Part shown: piece by piece, positions 7,330-14,093 of the stretch
Position numbering within the stretch: position 1 is the first letter of the stretch
Layout of the letters: every line of letters starts with the position of its first letter
Source of the DNA: Candidatus Uhrbacteria bacterium RIFCSPHIGHO2_02_FULL_57_19
GTDB taxonomy: Bacteria > Patescibacteriota > Patescibacteriia > 2-12-FULL-57-11
Length of the DNA stretch: 19,328 nucleotides
Assembly: GCA_001791115.1 (NCBI GenBank)
Contig: MGDZ01000049.1
Coordinates: 1-19,328, forward strand
Reading direction: 5' to 3'
Notes under the pieces: model-generated
What the model was told of the DNA's origin: nothing
What the model saw: the letters and a program-made list of their open reading frames with translations, nothing else
Database searches by the model: none
Position numbers and translations under genes: made by a program

Positions 7330-8394
7330 ATGACGATGCCTGAACCAGCACAACAACAACAGCCAACGCCGCCATCCAAACAGCCGGAAATCCACGTGAT
7401 GCCCGAGCGGTTTATCGGCGCGGCCACCTCCTACCGCGAGCCCAAGCGTCCGGCGGCCCCCTCGGCACCCGCCGGCGCGCCGGCCGTTCCAGCGGCGGCC
7501 AAAAAACCGCCGCTCCTTCTGTTTGTCATTGTCGGAGTGGTAATTCTGGGCGCATTCGGCGTCGGCGGCTGGCTGCTTCTCCGTCCCAAACCAAAACCGG
7601 CTCCGGCTCCGGCAGTCAATCGTCCTATTCCCACCAATCGCAACATCAATCGTCCGACCAATGCCAACGTCCCGACCAACGTCAACGCCAACGTCAACGC
7701 CAATGTTCCGGCCAATGTTAACGCGCCGACCAACGTCAACGCCAATCTCCCAGTCGTGCCGCCGCCGCCGTTGCGCAGTTCCACTGACTCCGACGTTGAT
7801 GGTTTAACCGACGCCGAGGAGCGGCTTTACGGCACAGGCCTTACTCGTCCGGATTCCGACGGTGACGGATTCCTAGACGGCAACGAGGTCTTTCATCTCT
7901 ACAATCCGGCGGCCCTGGCGCCAACCACTCTGCGCGACTCGGGGCTGGTGCGCATCCACGAGGACGCGGTCCGCGGTTATGAGATCCTCTACCCGTCCGC
8001 CTGGACGCGGCGGGTCCTCGATGAAACCACCGGCACGACCACCTTTACCGCCTCTTCCGGGGAATTCATCCAGGTGCTCTCCGAGAACAATCCCGCCGGT
8101 CTGGAGATCGCCGAGTGGTATCTGTCTCGCTCGCCGGGCGTTTCCCGGACCGAACTCGAGTCCATCGCCACCAAAGGCGGTTACGCCGCGGTCCGTTCCC
8201 CGGATCGCCTGACCACCTACATCGCCTCGGGTTCGCGCGTCTTCATCATTCCATACAACATCGGCAACCTGCCAGAGATCAGCTTCCGCCAGACCTATGA
8301 GATGATGGTCAACTCCTTCCGGGTGACCGTCGCGGCGCCAATCACTCCAGCTCCAGGGTCAACTCCCACCTCCACCGCAACCTCAACGCCATGA
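7330..8394 (+). CDS. Single-pass membrane protein with Asn-rich linker, TSP3 repeats and a PsbP/Mog1-like C-terminal domain
   Basis: A 354-aa protein if started at 7330; an ATG at 7336 is equally possible, giving 352 aa, and neither has a Shine-Dalgarno site. Residues 61-84 form the membrane segment. Residues 97-140 are a low-complexity linker of repeated NVNAN/PTN units, which replaces the Pro-Ala linker of the previous gene. Residues 151-192 contain two TSP3-type calcium repeats. Residues 205-330 form a globular domain beginning with GYEILYPSAWTRR, a pattern of the PsbP/Mog1-like fold seen in many bacterial lipoproteins; this assignment is tentative. The tail is Ser/Thr/Pro-rich. It is the third anchor-linker-TSP3 protein in a row and the only one with an added globular domain. 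Its TGA stop overlaps the ybeY start (ATGA). Confidence 0.83.
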   Translation: MTMPEPAQQQQPTPPSKQPEIHVMPERFIGAATSYREPKRPAAPSAPAGAPAVPAAAKKPPLLLFVIVGVVILGAFGVGGWLLLRPKPKPAPAPAVNRPIPTNRNINRPTNANVPTNVNANVNANVPANVNAPTNVNANLPVVPPPPLRSSTDSDVDGLTDAEERLYGTGLTRPDSDGDGFLDGNEVFHLYNPAALAPTTLRDSGLVRIHEDAVRGYEILYPSAWTRRVLDETTGTTTFTASSGEFIQVLSENNPAGLEIAEWYLSRSPGVSRTELESIATKGGYAAVRSPDRLTTYIASGSRVFIIPYNIGNLPEISFRQTYEMMVNSFRVTVAAPITPAPGSTPTSTATSTP

Positions 8395-8783
8395 AGAAGG
8401 TTGCTTCGGGGATCTCAAAGAATGAAGTCGAGTGGATCGTGCGCGCCGCATTTAAATCAGCTCGCCGAAAACGAAAGAACGTGACCGTCCTTTTCACAAG
8501 CGATGCTGAAGTCCGACGCTTGAATCGCGAGTTCCGAAGAAAGAACACAACGACCGACGTGCTTTCTTTTGCGTCTGATGAGTCAGGGTATGCTGGCGAG
8601 ATCATCATCTCCGTTGCCGAGGCGCGTCGAAAGGCCCGGAAGCAGAGGATAGGGTTCCGAGACGAACTTCGCCTGCTTTTGATTCACGGCACGCTTCATC
8701 TTTTGGGTTATGACCATGAAACGATCGGCCAAGAGCGCCGCATGTTTGGCCTGCAGGCGCGGATTATTGCGAAATTAAAATGA
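8391..8783 (+). CDS. ybeY: Endoribonuclease YbeY (rRNA maturation)
   Basis: A 130-aa protein. YbeY is a zinc-dependent single-strand endoribonuclease that takes part in 16S rRNA 3'-end maturation and ribosome quality control. The diagnostic metal motif HGTLHLLGYDH is complete, giving histidines 99, 103 and 109, and the preceding DVLSFASDE segment is also typical of the family. Length is slightly short but within family range. The start overlaps the stop of the upstream TSP3 gene by four bases (ATGA), and its own TGA overlaps the dgkA ATG in the same way, so all three are probably translated together. ybeY next to dgkA is a conserved pairing in many bacteria, which supports both calls. Confidence 0.96.
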   Translation: MKKVASGISKNEVEWIVRAAFKSARRKRKNVTVLFTSDAEVRRLNREFRRKNTTTDVLSFASDESGYAGEIIISVAEARRKARKQRIGFRDELRLLLIHGTLHLLGYDHETIGQERRMFGLQARIIAKLK

Positions 8784-9148
8784 TGCACTTCCATCCTCTC
8801 CGCAAAAGCTTCATCTACGCCCTGCGCGGTCTCCGCACCGTCTTCCGCGAGGAGCGCAATTTTCGTGTTCAGATCTTCGCCGCCGCCGCCGTTCTCGTTC
8901 TGGCCTGGTTTCTCCGCCTTCGCGCCTGGGAAATTCTGGTGATTTTGCTTGTTTCCGCTTTCGTCCTCGTGTTAGAATTGTTAAACAGCGTCACCGAACG
9001 TCTGATTGACGTATTCCGTCCGCGACTGCATCACGCCGTCGCGGAAATTAAAGACATCATGGCCGGCGCCGTTCTTGTTTCATCAGTAACTTCAGTGATC
9101 GTCGCGGTGATCATTTTTGTTCCATACATAATTCAGCTGCTACAGTAG
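8780..9148 (+). CDS. dgkA: Diacylglycerol/undecaprenol kinase, DgkA family
   Basis: A 122-aa integral membrane kinase with about three helices (roughly residues 31-48, 50-72 and 93-118). Family signatures are visible: REERNFR near residues 23-29, ELLNSVTERLID at 66-77, and the KDIMAGAVLVSS segment at 91-102, matching the E-rich catalytic motif and the KD.(A/G)AVL motif of the DgkA fold. In Gram-positive-type bacteria such proteins phosphorylate undecaprenol, recycling the lipid carrier for cell-wall precursors; in Proteobacteria the substrate is diacylglycerol. I cannot tell which applies, but proximity to ftsA/ftsZ fits the wall-related role. It overlaps ybeY by four bases and is followed by the purine/pyrimidine tract before ftsA. 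Confidence 0.94.
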   Translation: MMHFHPLRKSFIYALRGLRTVFREERNFRVQIFAAAAVLVLAWFLRLRAWEILVILLVSAFVLVLELLNSVTERLIDVFRPRLHHAVAEIKDIMAGAVLVSSVTSVIVAVIIFVPYIIQLLQ

Positions 9149-9255
9149 GAAGAAAAGAGGAAGAAAGAGGATGAAAAGTGGAGGAAAAAGCGGATCGATT
9201 TACCCCCCTTTCTTCCTCCTTTCTTCCACTTTCTTTCCCATTTCCTCCACCTCAC
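9149..9255 (+). other. Polypurine/polypyrimidine leader before ftsA with mutually exclusive self-pairings
   Basis: Bases 9148-9190 are almost all purines on this strand (exceptions T at 9172 and 9179), and about 9200-9255 are almost all pyrimidines. GTGGAGGAAA (9178-9187) is exactly complementary to TTTCCTCCAC (9241-9250), while GGAAGAAAGAGG (9159-9170) can pair with 9215-9227 with one bulge. These two pairings cross each other, so they are alternatives or a pseudoknot. CCTCCTTTCT (9215-9224) equals the pyrimidine-rich 3' tail common to bacterial 16S rRNA. There is no Shine-Dalgarno site directly before the ftsA ATG. Confidence 0.6.
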
Positions 9256-10512
9256 ATGTCTTCTGACTTCATCACCGGCTTGGATGTCGGCTCAACCGCG
9301 GTACGCGTCGCCGTGGGCACCCGCGCGCCCGAGCGCGACAAATCTTCCGGCATCCACATCATCGGTGTGGCCGAGGTTCCCTCCGAAGGATTGTCCAAAG
9401 GAATCATCACTTCCATTGATGACGCCGTTTCTTCGGTATCAGCCGCGCTTGAACGGGCTGAGCGAATGATCGGCGCGGAAATAAGAAAGGCCTTTGTCGG
9501 CATCTCCGGCAGCCACATCATTTCACAGACCTCCAAGGGAGTGGTTGGCGTCTCGCGGCCGGACGGAGAGATCAGGCCCGAGGATGTCGAACGGGCGGTT
9601 GAGGCGGCCCGGACCGTGGCCACCCCCTCCAATTACGAGATTCTCCATGTCATCCCCAAGAGTTTCACCGTGGATGGTCAGTCAGGGGTCAAAGACCCGG
9701 TGGGCATGAGTGGAATCCGGCTGGAGGTTGATGCCGAAATCATTCAGGGCCTTTCGGCCCAGATCAAAAACATCACCAAATGCGTTTACCGGACCGGAAT
9801 CGACATCGAAGACCTGGTGCTGGGAATCCTGGCCACCTCGGAAGCCGTGGCTACGCCGCGCCAGCGGGATTTGGGGGTGGCGGTGGCCAATATCGGCGGT
9901 TCGACCACCAGCGTCATTGTTTTTGAAGGAGGGGATCCATTGCACACGGCCGTCCTGCCTATTGGCAGCGAACACATTACCTCCGACATTGCCATTGGCT
10001 TGCGCACGTCAATCGATGTGGCTGAGGCGCTCAAACTCAGATTCGGCACGGCCTCGGCCAAGGAGGTTCAGAAACGGGAGGAGATCAATCTCCGAGATCT
10101 GGGGTCGCCTGACGCCGAGACCGTCTCGCGCCGTTATGTGGCTGAAATCATCGAGGCGCGGGTTGAGGAAATTTTTGAAAAGGTGGACGCTGAGTTTCGT
10201 CGGATCGGCCGGAGCGGACTTCTTCCGGCCGGGGTGGTGCTTACCGGCGGCGGGGCCAAGCTTCCGGGAATGGTGGAGGCGGCCAAACGCAAACTGCGTC
10301 TTCCCGCCTCGCTCGGCTACCCCATCGGGGTGACAGCCATCACCGACAAAGTCAACGATCTGGCTTTTACCACGGCCATTGGTTTGGTACTCTGGGGAGC
10401 GGCTCTCGAGGAACGAGCTCCGGGCAAGATCGGCCGAATGCTCTCGCGTTTCTCGGCCGTCGAGCAGGTCTCCAAGCGTATAAAAAAATTGTTTGGCAGT
10501 CTGCTGCCTTAG
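9256..10512 (+). CDS. ftsA: Cell division protein FtsA
   Basis: A 418-aa actin-like ATPase that anchors the FtsZ ring to the membrane and recruits later division proteins. The ATG at 9256 gives MSSDFITGLDVGSTAVR, the usual FtsA start with the phosphate-1 loop DVGSTA; an in-frame ORF from 9178 adds only a translation of the pyrimidine tract and is rejected. Further signatures are the SHI-containing 1C subdomain (GISGSHI), the phosphate-2 region IGGSTT, the adenosine motif LTGGGAKLPG, and a C-terminal amphipathic helix (VSKRIKKLFGSLLP) that serves as membrane-targeting sequence. Length is normal for the family. It stands directly upstream of ftsZ, separated by a hairpin/terminator and a promoter, so the two genes can be expressed at different levels. 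Confidence 0.97.
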   Translation: MSSDFITGLDVGSTAVRVAVGTRAPERDKSSGIHIIGVAEVPSEGLSKGIITSIDDAVSSVSAALERAERMIGAEIRKAFVGISGSHIISQTSKGVVGVSRPDGEIRPEDVERAVEAARTVATPSNYEILHVIPKSFTVDGQSGVKDPVGMSGIRLEVDAEIIQGLSAQIKNITKCVYRTGIDIEDLVLGILATSEAVATPRQRDLGVAVANIGGSTTSVIVFEGGDPLHTAVLPIGSEHITSDIAIGLRTSIDVAEALKLRFGTASAKEVQKREEINLRDLGSPDAETVSRRYVAEIIEARVEEIFEKVDAEFRRIGRSGLLPAGVVLTGGGAKLPGMVEAAKRKLRLPASLGYPIGVTAITDKVNDLAFTTAIGLVLWGAALEERAPGKIGRMLSRFSAVEQVSKRIKKLFGSLLP

Positions 10513-10513
10513 T

Positions 10514-10605
10514 GGACTACGGACTACCGACTACAGACTACCGCTCCGGCCGCCTGCCTGCCTGTCGGCAGGCAGGCAGTAGACCGTAGACGATAGTCAT
10601 TTTTT
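10514..10605 (+). terminator. Composite hairpin with heptad repeats and CCTGCC palindrome, ending in T6, after ftsA
   Basis: The left arm carries GACTAC four times at a 7-bp step (10515, 10522, 10529, 10536). The right arm (about 10578-10598) carries the partly complementary heptads GTAGACC, GTAGACG and ATAGTC. The centre is an 11-bp perfect stem, CTGCCTGCCTG (10554-10564) with CAGGCAGGCAG (10569-10579), closed by TCGG. A run of six T (10600-10605) follows the outer stem, the layout of a Rho-independent terminator. The core palindrome type recurs after ftsZ and is common between genes in Parcubacteria. Confidence 0.7.
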
Positions 10606-10607
10606 GT

Positions 10608-10636
10608 TTGACACCAGTCGCGCTTCCGGCTACGAT
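10608..10636 (+). promoter_or_regulatory. Sigma70-type promoter for ftsZ
   Basis: A perfect -35 box TTGACA (10608-10613), a 17-bp spacer and a -10 box TACGAT (10631-10636) lie just after the post-ftsA terminator. The expected transcript start is near 10643, giving a leader of about 45 nt before the ftsZ ATG at 10688. This would let ftsZ be made in excess of ftsA. The -10 matches the consensus at four of six positions. Confidence 0.7.
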
Positions 10637-10687
10637 AGATAGGTCTAAAATGGTTCTCCACAAGAGCGAACACACATTTTGTTCATT

Positions 10688-11902
10688 ATGGCCGAAGTCA
10701 AACCGGACATCGAAACCTTTGCCAAAATCAAAGTAGTGGGCGTTGGAGGTTCCGGAAATAGCGCCATCAACCGGATGATCGCCTCCAAAATCAAGGGTGT
10801 CGAGTTCATCGCCATGAACACCGACGTCCAGGCGCTCCACTACTCACACGCTCCGGTCAAGCTGCACATCGGCAAGTCCGCTACTCGCGGTCTGGGAGCA
10901 GGGATGAATCCGGAGCTGGGGGCCAGGGCGGCCGAAGAGAGTCAGAGTGAAATCCGCGATGTCTTGAAAGGAGCGGACATGGTTTTTGTTACCTGCGGAT
11001 TGGGCGGCGGAACCGGTTCCGGAGCCGGTCCGCTGGTGGCTCAGATTGCCAAGGAATGCGGCGCGCTCACCGTGGGGGTGGTCACTAAGCCTTTTTCCTT
11101 CGAGGGCGCCCAGCGCAAGGACATCGCCGAGAAGGCCCACGAACGCCTGTCCGAGAAGCTGGACACCATTATCACCATTCCCAATGACCGGGTCCTGCAG
11201 ATCATCGACAAGAAAACCTCGCTGCTCGAGGCTTTCAAGATCGTCGATGACGTTTTGCGTCAGGGGGTCCAGGGCATTTCCGAGCTGATTACCACCCCGG
11301 GGCTGATCAACGTTGATTTCGCCGATGTCAAGGCCATTATGGAAGGCCAGGGCTCGGCCTTGATGGGTATTGGCAAAGGGACGGGCGAAAACCGGGCGGT
11401 GGACGCGGCCAAGGCGGCCGTGGCCTCGCCGCTGCTTGACCTGTCCATTGACGGAGCTCGCGGCGTGCTTTTCCTGGTGTCTGGCGGGCCGTCGCTTACA
11501 ATGCACGAGGTTTCCGAGGCGGCCAAGGCCGTTACCGGCAGCGTTGACGCTAACGCCAAAGTCATCTTCGGCGCGGTCATCGACGAGATGGTCAAGGACG
11601 AGGTGCGCATCACAGTCATCGCCACCGGCTTCGCGGAAAAGTCCCGGCCCTTAATGGCCGCCAAGACCGCTTTCGCCTCCAGCTCATACACGCCTTCGCC
11701 TTTTTTCAAAACCAAGGAACGTGAAGCTGATTCATCCAAAGCCGAGCAGTCGCAGCCACTGGGCGAACGCCCTTTCACCACCAGAACGATTCCGGCAGGA
11801 GACGTTTCAGCGGAGCGTCCTGCTCGGATGGCGGCCAACGTGCCTGCCTCCGACGAGGAAGATTTGGAGATCCCGGCGTTCATCAGGAAGAAGATGCTAT
11901 AG
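10688..11902 (+). CDS. ftsZ: Cell division GTPase FtsZ
   Basis: A 404-aa tubulin-like GTPase that polymerises into the division ring at midcell. Visible signatures are the N-terminal nucleotide loop VVGVGGSGNSAINRM, the tubulin signature GGGTGSG (residues 106-112), the T7 synergy loop NVDFAD (208-213) that completes the GTPase site of the neighbouring subunit, a variable linker from about residue 335, and the C-terminal peptide IPAFIRKKML, which binds FtsA and other partners. I start it at the ATG at 10688; a TTG at 10679 in frame would add only MFI and is less likely. No Shine-Dalgarno site is visible. It probably has its own promoter at 10608-10636, downstream of an ftsA terminator. Confidence 0.98.
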   Translation: MAEVKPDIETFAKIKVVGVGGSGNSAINRMIASKIKGVEFIAMNTDVQALHYSHAPVKLHIGKSATRGLGAGMNPELGARAAEESQSEIRDVLKGADMVFVTCGLGGGTGSGAGPLVAQIAKECGALTVGVVTKPFSFEGAQRKDIAEKAHERLSEKLDTIITIPNDRVLQIIDKKTSLLEAFKIVDDVLRQGVQGISELITTPGLINVDFADVKAIMEGQGSALMGIGKGTGENRAVDAAKAAVASPLLDLSIDGARGVLFLVSGGPSLTMHEVSEAAKAVTGSVDANAKVIFGAVIDEMVKDEVRITVIATGFAEKSRPLMAAKTAFASSSYTPSPFFKTKEREADSSKAEQSQPLGERPFTTRTIPAGDVSAERPARMAANVPASDEEDLEIPAFIRKKML

Positions 11903-12018
11903 ACGCGGATTACGCGCCTGCCTGCCGGCAGGCAGGGATACGAGCGGATTATGCGGATTGAACTGATTTCGCGGATTATATCAGCGGAATCCGTGCTAAT
12001 CCGCGGGATCCGCGTTTT
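11903..12018. repeat. GCGGATTA-rich inverted-repeat region with a 20-bp CCTGCC palindrome between ftsZ and nrdR
   Basis: The perfect palindrome CCTGCCTGCCGGCAGGCAGG spans 11917-11936. Around it the octamer GCGGATTA appears at 11905, 11944 and 11971, with the variant GCGGATTG at 11953, and its complement TAATCCGC appears at 11997-12004. The outer ends ACGCGGA (11903-11909) and TCCGCGT (12009-12015) are complementary, and TTTT follows at 12015-12018. The transcript can fold into a large hairpin that could act as a weak terminator, only 6 nt before the nrdR start. Confidence 0.65.
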
Positions 12019-12023
12019 CATAT

Positions 12024-12524
12024 ATGCGCTGTCCGGTCTGCAATCGCCAAGAGACGAAGGTCATCGATTCCAGACTGGCTTCGAACAGGATGAGTGTTCG
12101 GCGGCGCCGCGCCTGCCAATCCTGCGGCTATCGCTTTTCGACTTCCGAATCGTCGGAAATACTCGACCTGACCGTGGTTAAAAGGGACGGATCTCGCGAA
12201 CCATATCGTCGCGAGAAGGTCGAAGTCGGCTTGCGCAAGGCCTTGGAAAAACGCCCGGTCACCGAGGATGATTTTGGCCGTCTGGTCTCGGAAATCGAAC
12301 GCGACATCCAAAAAAAGCGCCGCGACGAGGTGACCTCGCGCGAGATCGGGGAAATTGTCATGAACCGGCTTAAGGGTTTCGACAAGGTGGCCTACATTCG
12401 CTTTGCTTCCGTTTACCGTTCCTTCGAGGACGTGGTCACCTTCGAGCGGGAGCTCAAGCGCCTTCTCGGGCCTTCCAGTCCCCGCAGGCGCGTAACCAAA
12501 GGAAGAAGAAAGGTTAAAAAATAA
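12024..12524 (+). CDS. nrdR: Transcriptional repressor NrdR (ribonucleotide reductase regulator)
   Basis: A 166-aa protein. NrdR senses ATP/dATP and represses ribonucleotide reductase genes by binding NrdR boxes. The N-terminus is the family hallmark: MRCPVC ... IDSR ... RRRRACQSCGYRFST, with the four zinc cysteines C3, C6, C31 and C34 in place. Residues about 47-137 are the ATP-cone domain (VVKRDGSREPYRREKV ... AYIRFASVYRSFEDV). The C-terminal 20 residues are unusually basic (RRRVTKGRRKVKK). No reductase gene and no obvious NrdR box occurs in the window, so the targets are elsewhere. The stop is 1 nt before the next ATG, so the following small gene is probably co-translated. The purine stretch AGGAAGAAGAAAGG near its 3' end lies somewhat far upstream of that next start. 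Confidence 0.97.
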   Translation: MRCPVCNRQETKVIDSRLASNRMSVRRRRACQSCGYRFSTSESSEILDLTVVKRDGSREPYRREKVEVGLRKALEKRPVTEDDFGRLVSEIERDIQKKRRDEVTSREIGEIVMNRLKGFDKVAYIRFASVYRSFEDVVTFERELKRLLGPSSPRRRVTKGRRKVKK

Positions 12525-12525
12525 T

Positions 12526-12819
12526 ATGCGCACCGAACCACAAGACGAATTGCACGCCAAACTGGACCAGAATCTGGAGATTTCCAAAAAGATTCTGGAA
12601 TCGGCGGAGAAAACGCGCAAATACATCCTGATGCAGTCCATCGGCAGTTGGATCCGGACCATTCTCTGGCTCATCCCCTTTGCCTTGGCGGCGATTTTTC
12701 TCCCGCCGCTCATGGGCAAGATAAACGCGCTCTACCAGTCGATCCTTGGGTCGGAAGCGGGCGGAATCCGGGTCAATCTCGAAGACTTGAAACAAATTGT
12801 CAATCTCCAAACCAAGTGA
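12526..12819 (+). CDS. Small membrane protein of unknown function between nrdR and htrA
   Basis: A 97-aa protein starting 1 nt after the nrdR stop. Residues 1-35 are a hydrophilic, helix-prone segment (LHAKLDQNLEISKKILESAE). Residues about 43-66 form one hydrophobic segment containing IPFALAAIFLPPLMG, and the rest is a short polar tail. I recognise the general pattern of small single-pass proteins that occur in Patescibacteria genomes but can name no domain or function. The tight spacing between nrdR and the protease gene suggests co-transcription rather than a shared task. Confidence 0.75.
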   Translation: MRTEPQDELHAKLDQNLEISKKILESAEKTRKYILMQSIGSWIRTILWLIPFALAAIFLPPLMGKINALYQSILGSEAGGIRVNLEDLKQIVNLQTK

Positions 12820-12832
12820 TCTCAAGTGATCT
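12813..12832 (+). repeat. Tandem 10-bp duplication forming the htrA leader
   Basis: CAAGTGATCT occurs twice back to back, at 12813-12822 and 12823-12832. The first copy contains the TGA stop of the small membrane protein, and the second fills the gap up to the ATG at 12833. A GGAGG lies just after the start codon instead of before it. The duplication looks like a recent slippage event. Confidence 0.85.
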
Positions 12833-14089
12833 ATGGAGGCCGTAAAACGAACATTGCTGGCCGCCGTTCTCTCCGCTCTTCTCGTGGGAACCGCAGCCGG
12901 TGGTCTGGCCGGGGCGTTGGTGGTCACTGCCGGATCCGGCAGTGTGCTTTCATGGCTCCAGCAGAACGTCTTTGGTATTACTCCGGCGTCGCCTTTTTCA
13001 TCCGCCGGCGGGTCGAATCAAACCACCATCCTCGTCCAGGAAGAGTCGGCCACGGTTGAGGCCGTCCGTCGCGTTTCGCCGGCCGTGGTTTCCATTCTGA
13101 TCACCAAGGAGGTCAGTGTCGGCGGCGCCGAGGCGGCCGGTCCCTCCGACGATTTCTTTTTTGGCTTCCCTTTTGGATCCGGAGCCCCCGGCACGGTTGA
13201 GAAAGAGAAGCGTCAGGTGGGAGGGGGGACGGGTTTTGTCATATCAGGGGATGGTTTGATTCTTACCAACCGCCACGTGGTCCAGGACAAGGAGGCGGAA
13301 TACACGGTGGTCTTGGCTGATGGCCGGAGTTTTCCGGCAACAGTGTCGGCCGTCGATCCTTTGAACGACCTAGGGATCGTTAAAATCGAGGCCAGCGACC
13401 TGCCCGTTGTCGAGCTTGGCGATTCCGAAACGCTTCAGATAGGGGAGACGGTCATTGCCATCGGCAATACGCTTTCGGAACTCCCCAACACCGTGACCAA
13501 GGGCGTGGTTTCCGGCTTGTCGCGGCGGATCGTCGCTGGTGACGGTTTCGGTCGGAGCGAGGTGATCGAAGAAGCCATTCAGACCGACGCGGCCATCAAT
13601 CCCGGGAATTCCGGCGGTCCGCTGGTCAATCTTTTCGGCCAGGTGATCGGAGTCAACTCGGCGGTGCGCGGGGGAGCGGAGGGCGTTGGTTTCGCCATTC
13701 CCATCAACACAGCCAAGGCGGCCATTGATAGTTTTCGCGACAAGGGAAAAATCGTTCGGGCTTGGCTGGGGGTTCGCTATACCCCGATCACTCCGGAAAT
13801 CGCCAAGGTCAACCGGCTTCCGGCCGAGAGCGGAGCGCTCATTGTTCGAGGCGATGGAGCGGATGAACCAGCGGTAGTTGCCGACAGTCCGGCGGAGAAG
13901 GCGGGTCTCAAAGAGGGGGATATCATTCTTGAAATGGACAATGTCGCTGTTGATGAGGAGAATAGTTTAGCCCAGATCATCGGCAAGCACGCGCCGGGAG
14001 ACGAGGTGGAAGTCAGAATCAATCGCGGCGGGCAGGAGTCGGTCTTGCGGGCCACTTTGGGCGAATATCCTTCCGATGATGTAGAATAG
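12833..14089 (+). CDS. htrA: HtrA/Deg-family serine protease (S1C) with one PDZ domain
   Basis: A 418-aa trypsin-like protease for quality control of envelope proteins. Residues 7-33 form an N-terminal membrane anchor, so the catalytic part is expected outside the membrane. The complete triad is visible: His148 in TNRHVV, Asp179 in NDLGIVKI and Ser260 in GNSGGPL. The activation-loop context (AIQTDAAINPGNSGG) is canonical. A low-complexity insert (DDFFFGFPFG, about 105-115), typical of the LA loop position in HtrA proteins, precedes the protease core. One PDZ domain follows (about 317-415; AWLGVRY ... SPAEKAGLKEGDIILEMDN). It probably handles misfolded secreted proteins, a sensible partner for a genome that exports large disulfide-rich proteins, but nothing shows a specific link. 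The pyk start lies 4 nt downstream. Confidence 0.95.
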   Translation: MEAVKRTLLAAVLSALLVGTAAGGLAGALVVTAGSGSVLSWLQQNVFGITPASPFSSAGGSNQTTILVQEESATVEAVRRVSPAVVSILITKEVSVGGAEAAGPSDDFFFGFPFGSGAPGTVEKEKRQVGGGTGFVISGDGLILTNRHVVQDKEAEYTVVLADGRSFPATVSAVDPLNDLGIVKIEASDLPVVELGDSETLQIGETVIAIGNTLSELPNTVTKGVVSGLSRRIVAGDGFGRSEVIEEAIQTDAAINPGNSGGPLVNLFGQVIGVNSAVRGGAEGVGFAIPINTAKAAIDSFRDKGKIVRAWLGVRYTPITPEIAKVNRLPAESGALIVRGDGADEPAVVADSPAEKAGLKEGDIILEMDNVAVDEENSLAQIIGKHAPGDEVEVRINRGGQESVLRATLGEYPSDDVE

Positions 14090-14093
14090 TCGC

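Noticed and set aside
7657..7758. CRISPR-like short repeats in the third TSP3 gene
   Set aside because: The repeats are codon-level NVNA/PTN units in a coding linker with no constant spacers; no CRISPR array or cas gene is visible in the window.
9178..9255. Upstream extension of ftsA
   Set aside because: The extra 26 residues only translate the pyrimidine tract (Pro/Ser/Phe-rich), whereas the ATG at 9256 begins the conserved FtsA N-terminus.
10844..11506. Minus-strand open frame of 220 codons within ftsZ
   Set aside because: Antisense to a fully conserved ftsZ; no domain and no start signals.
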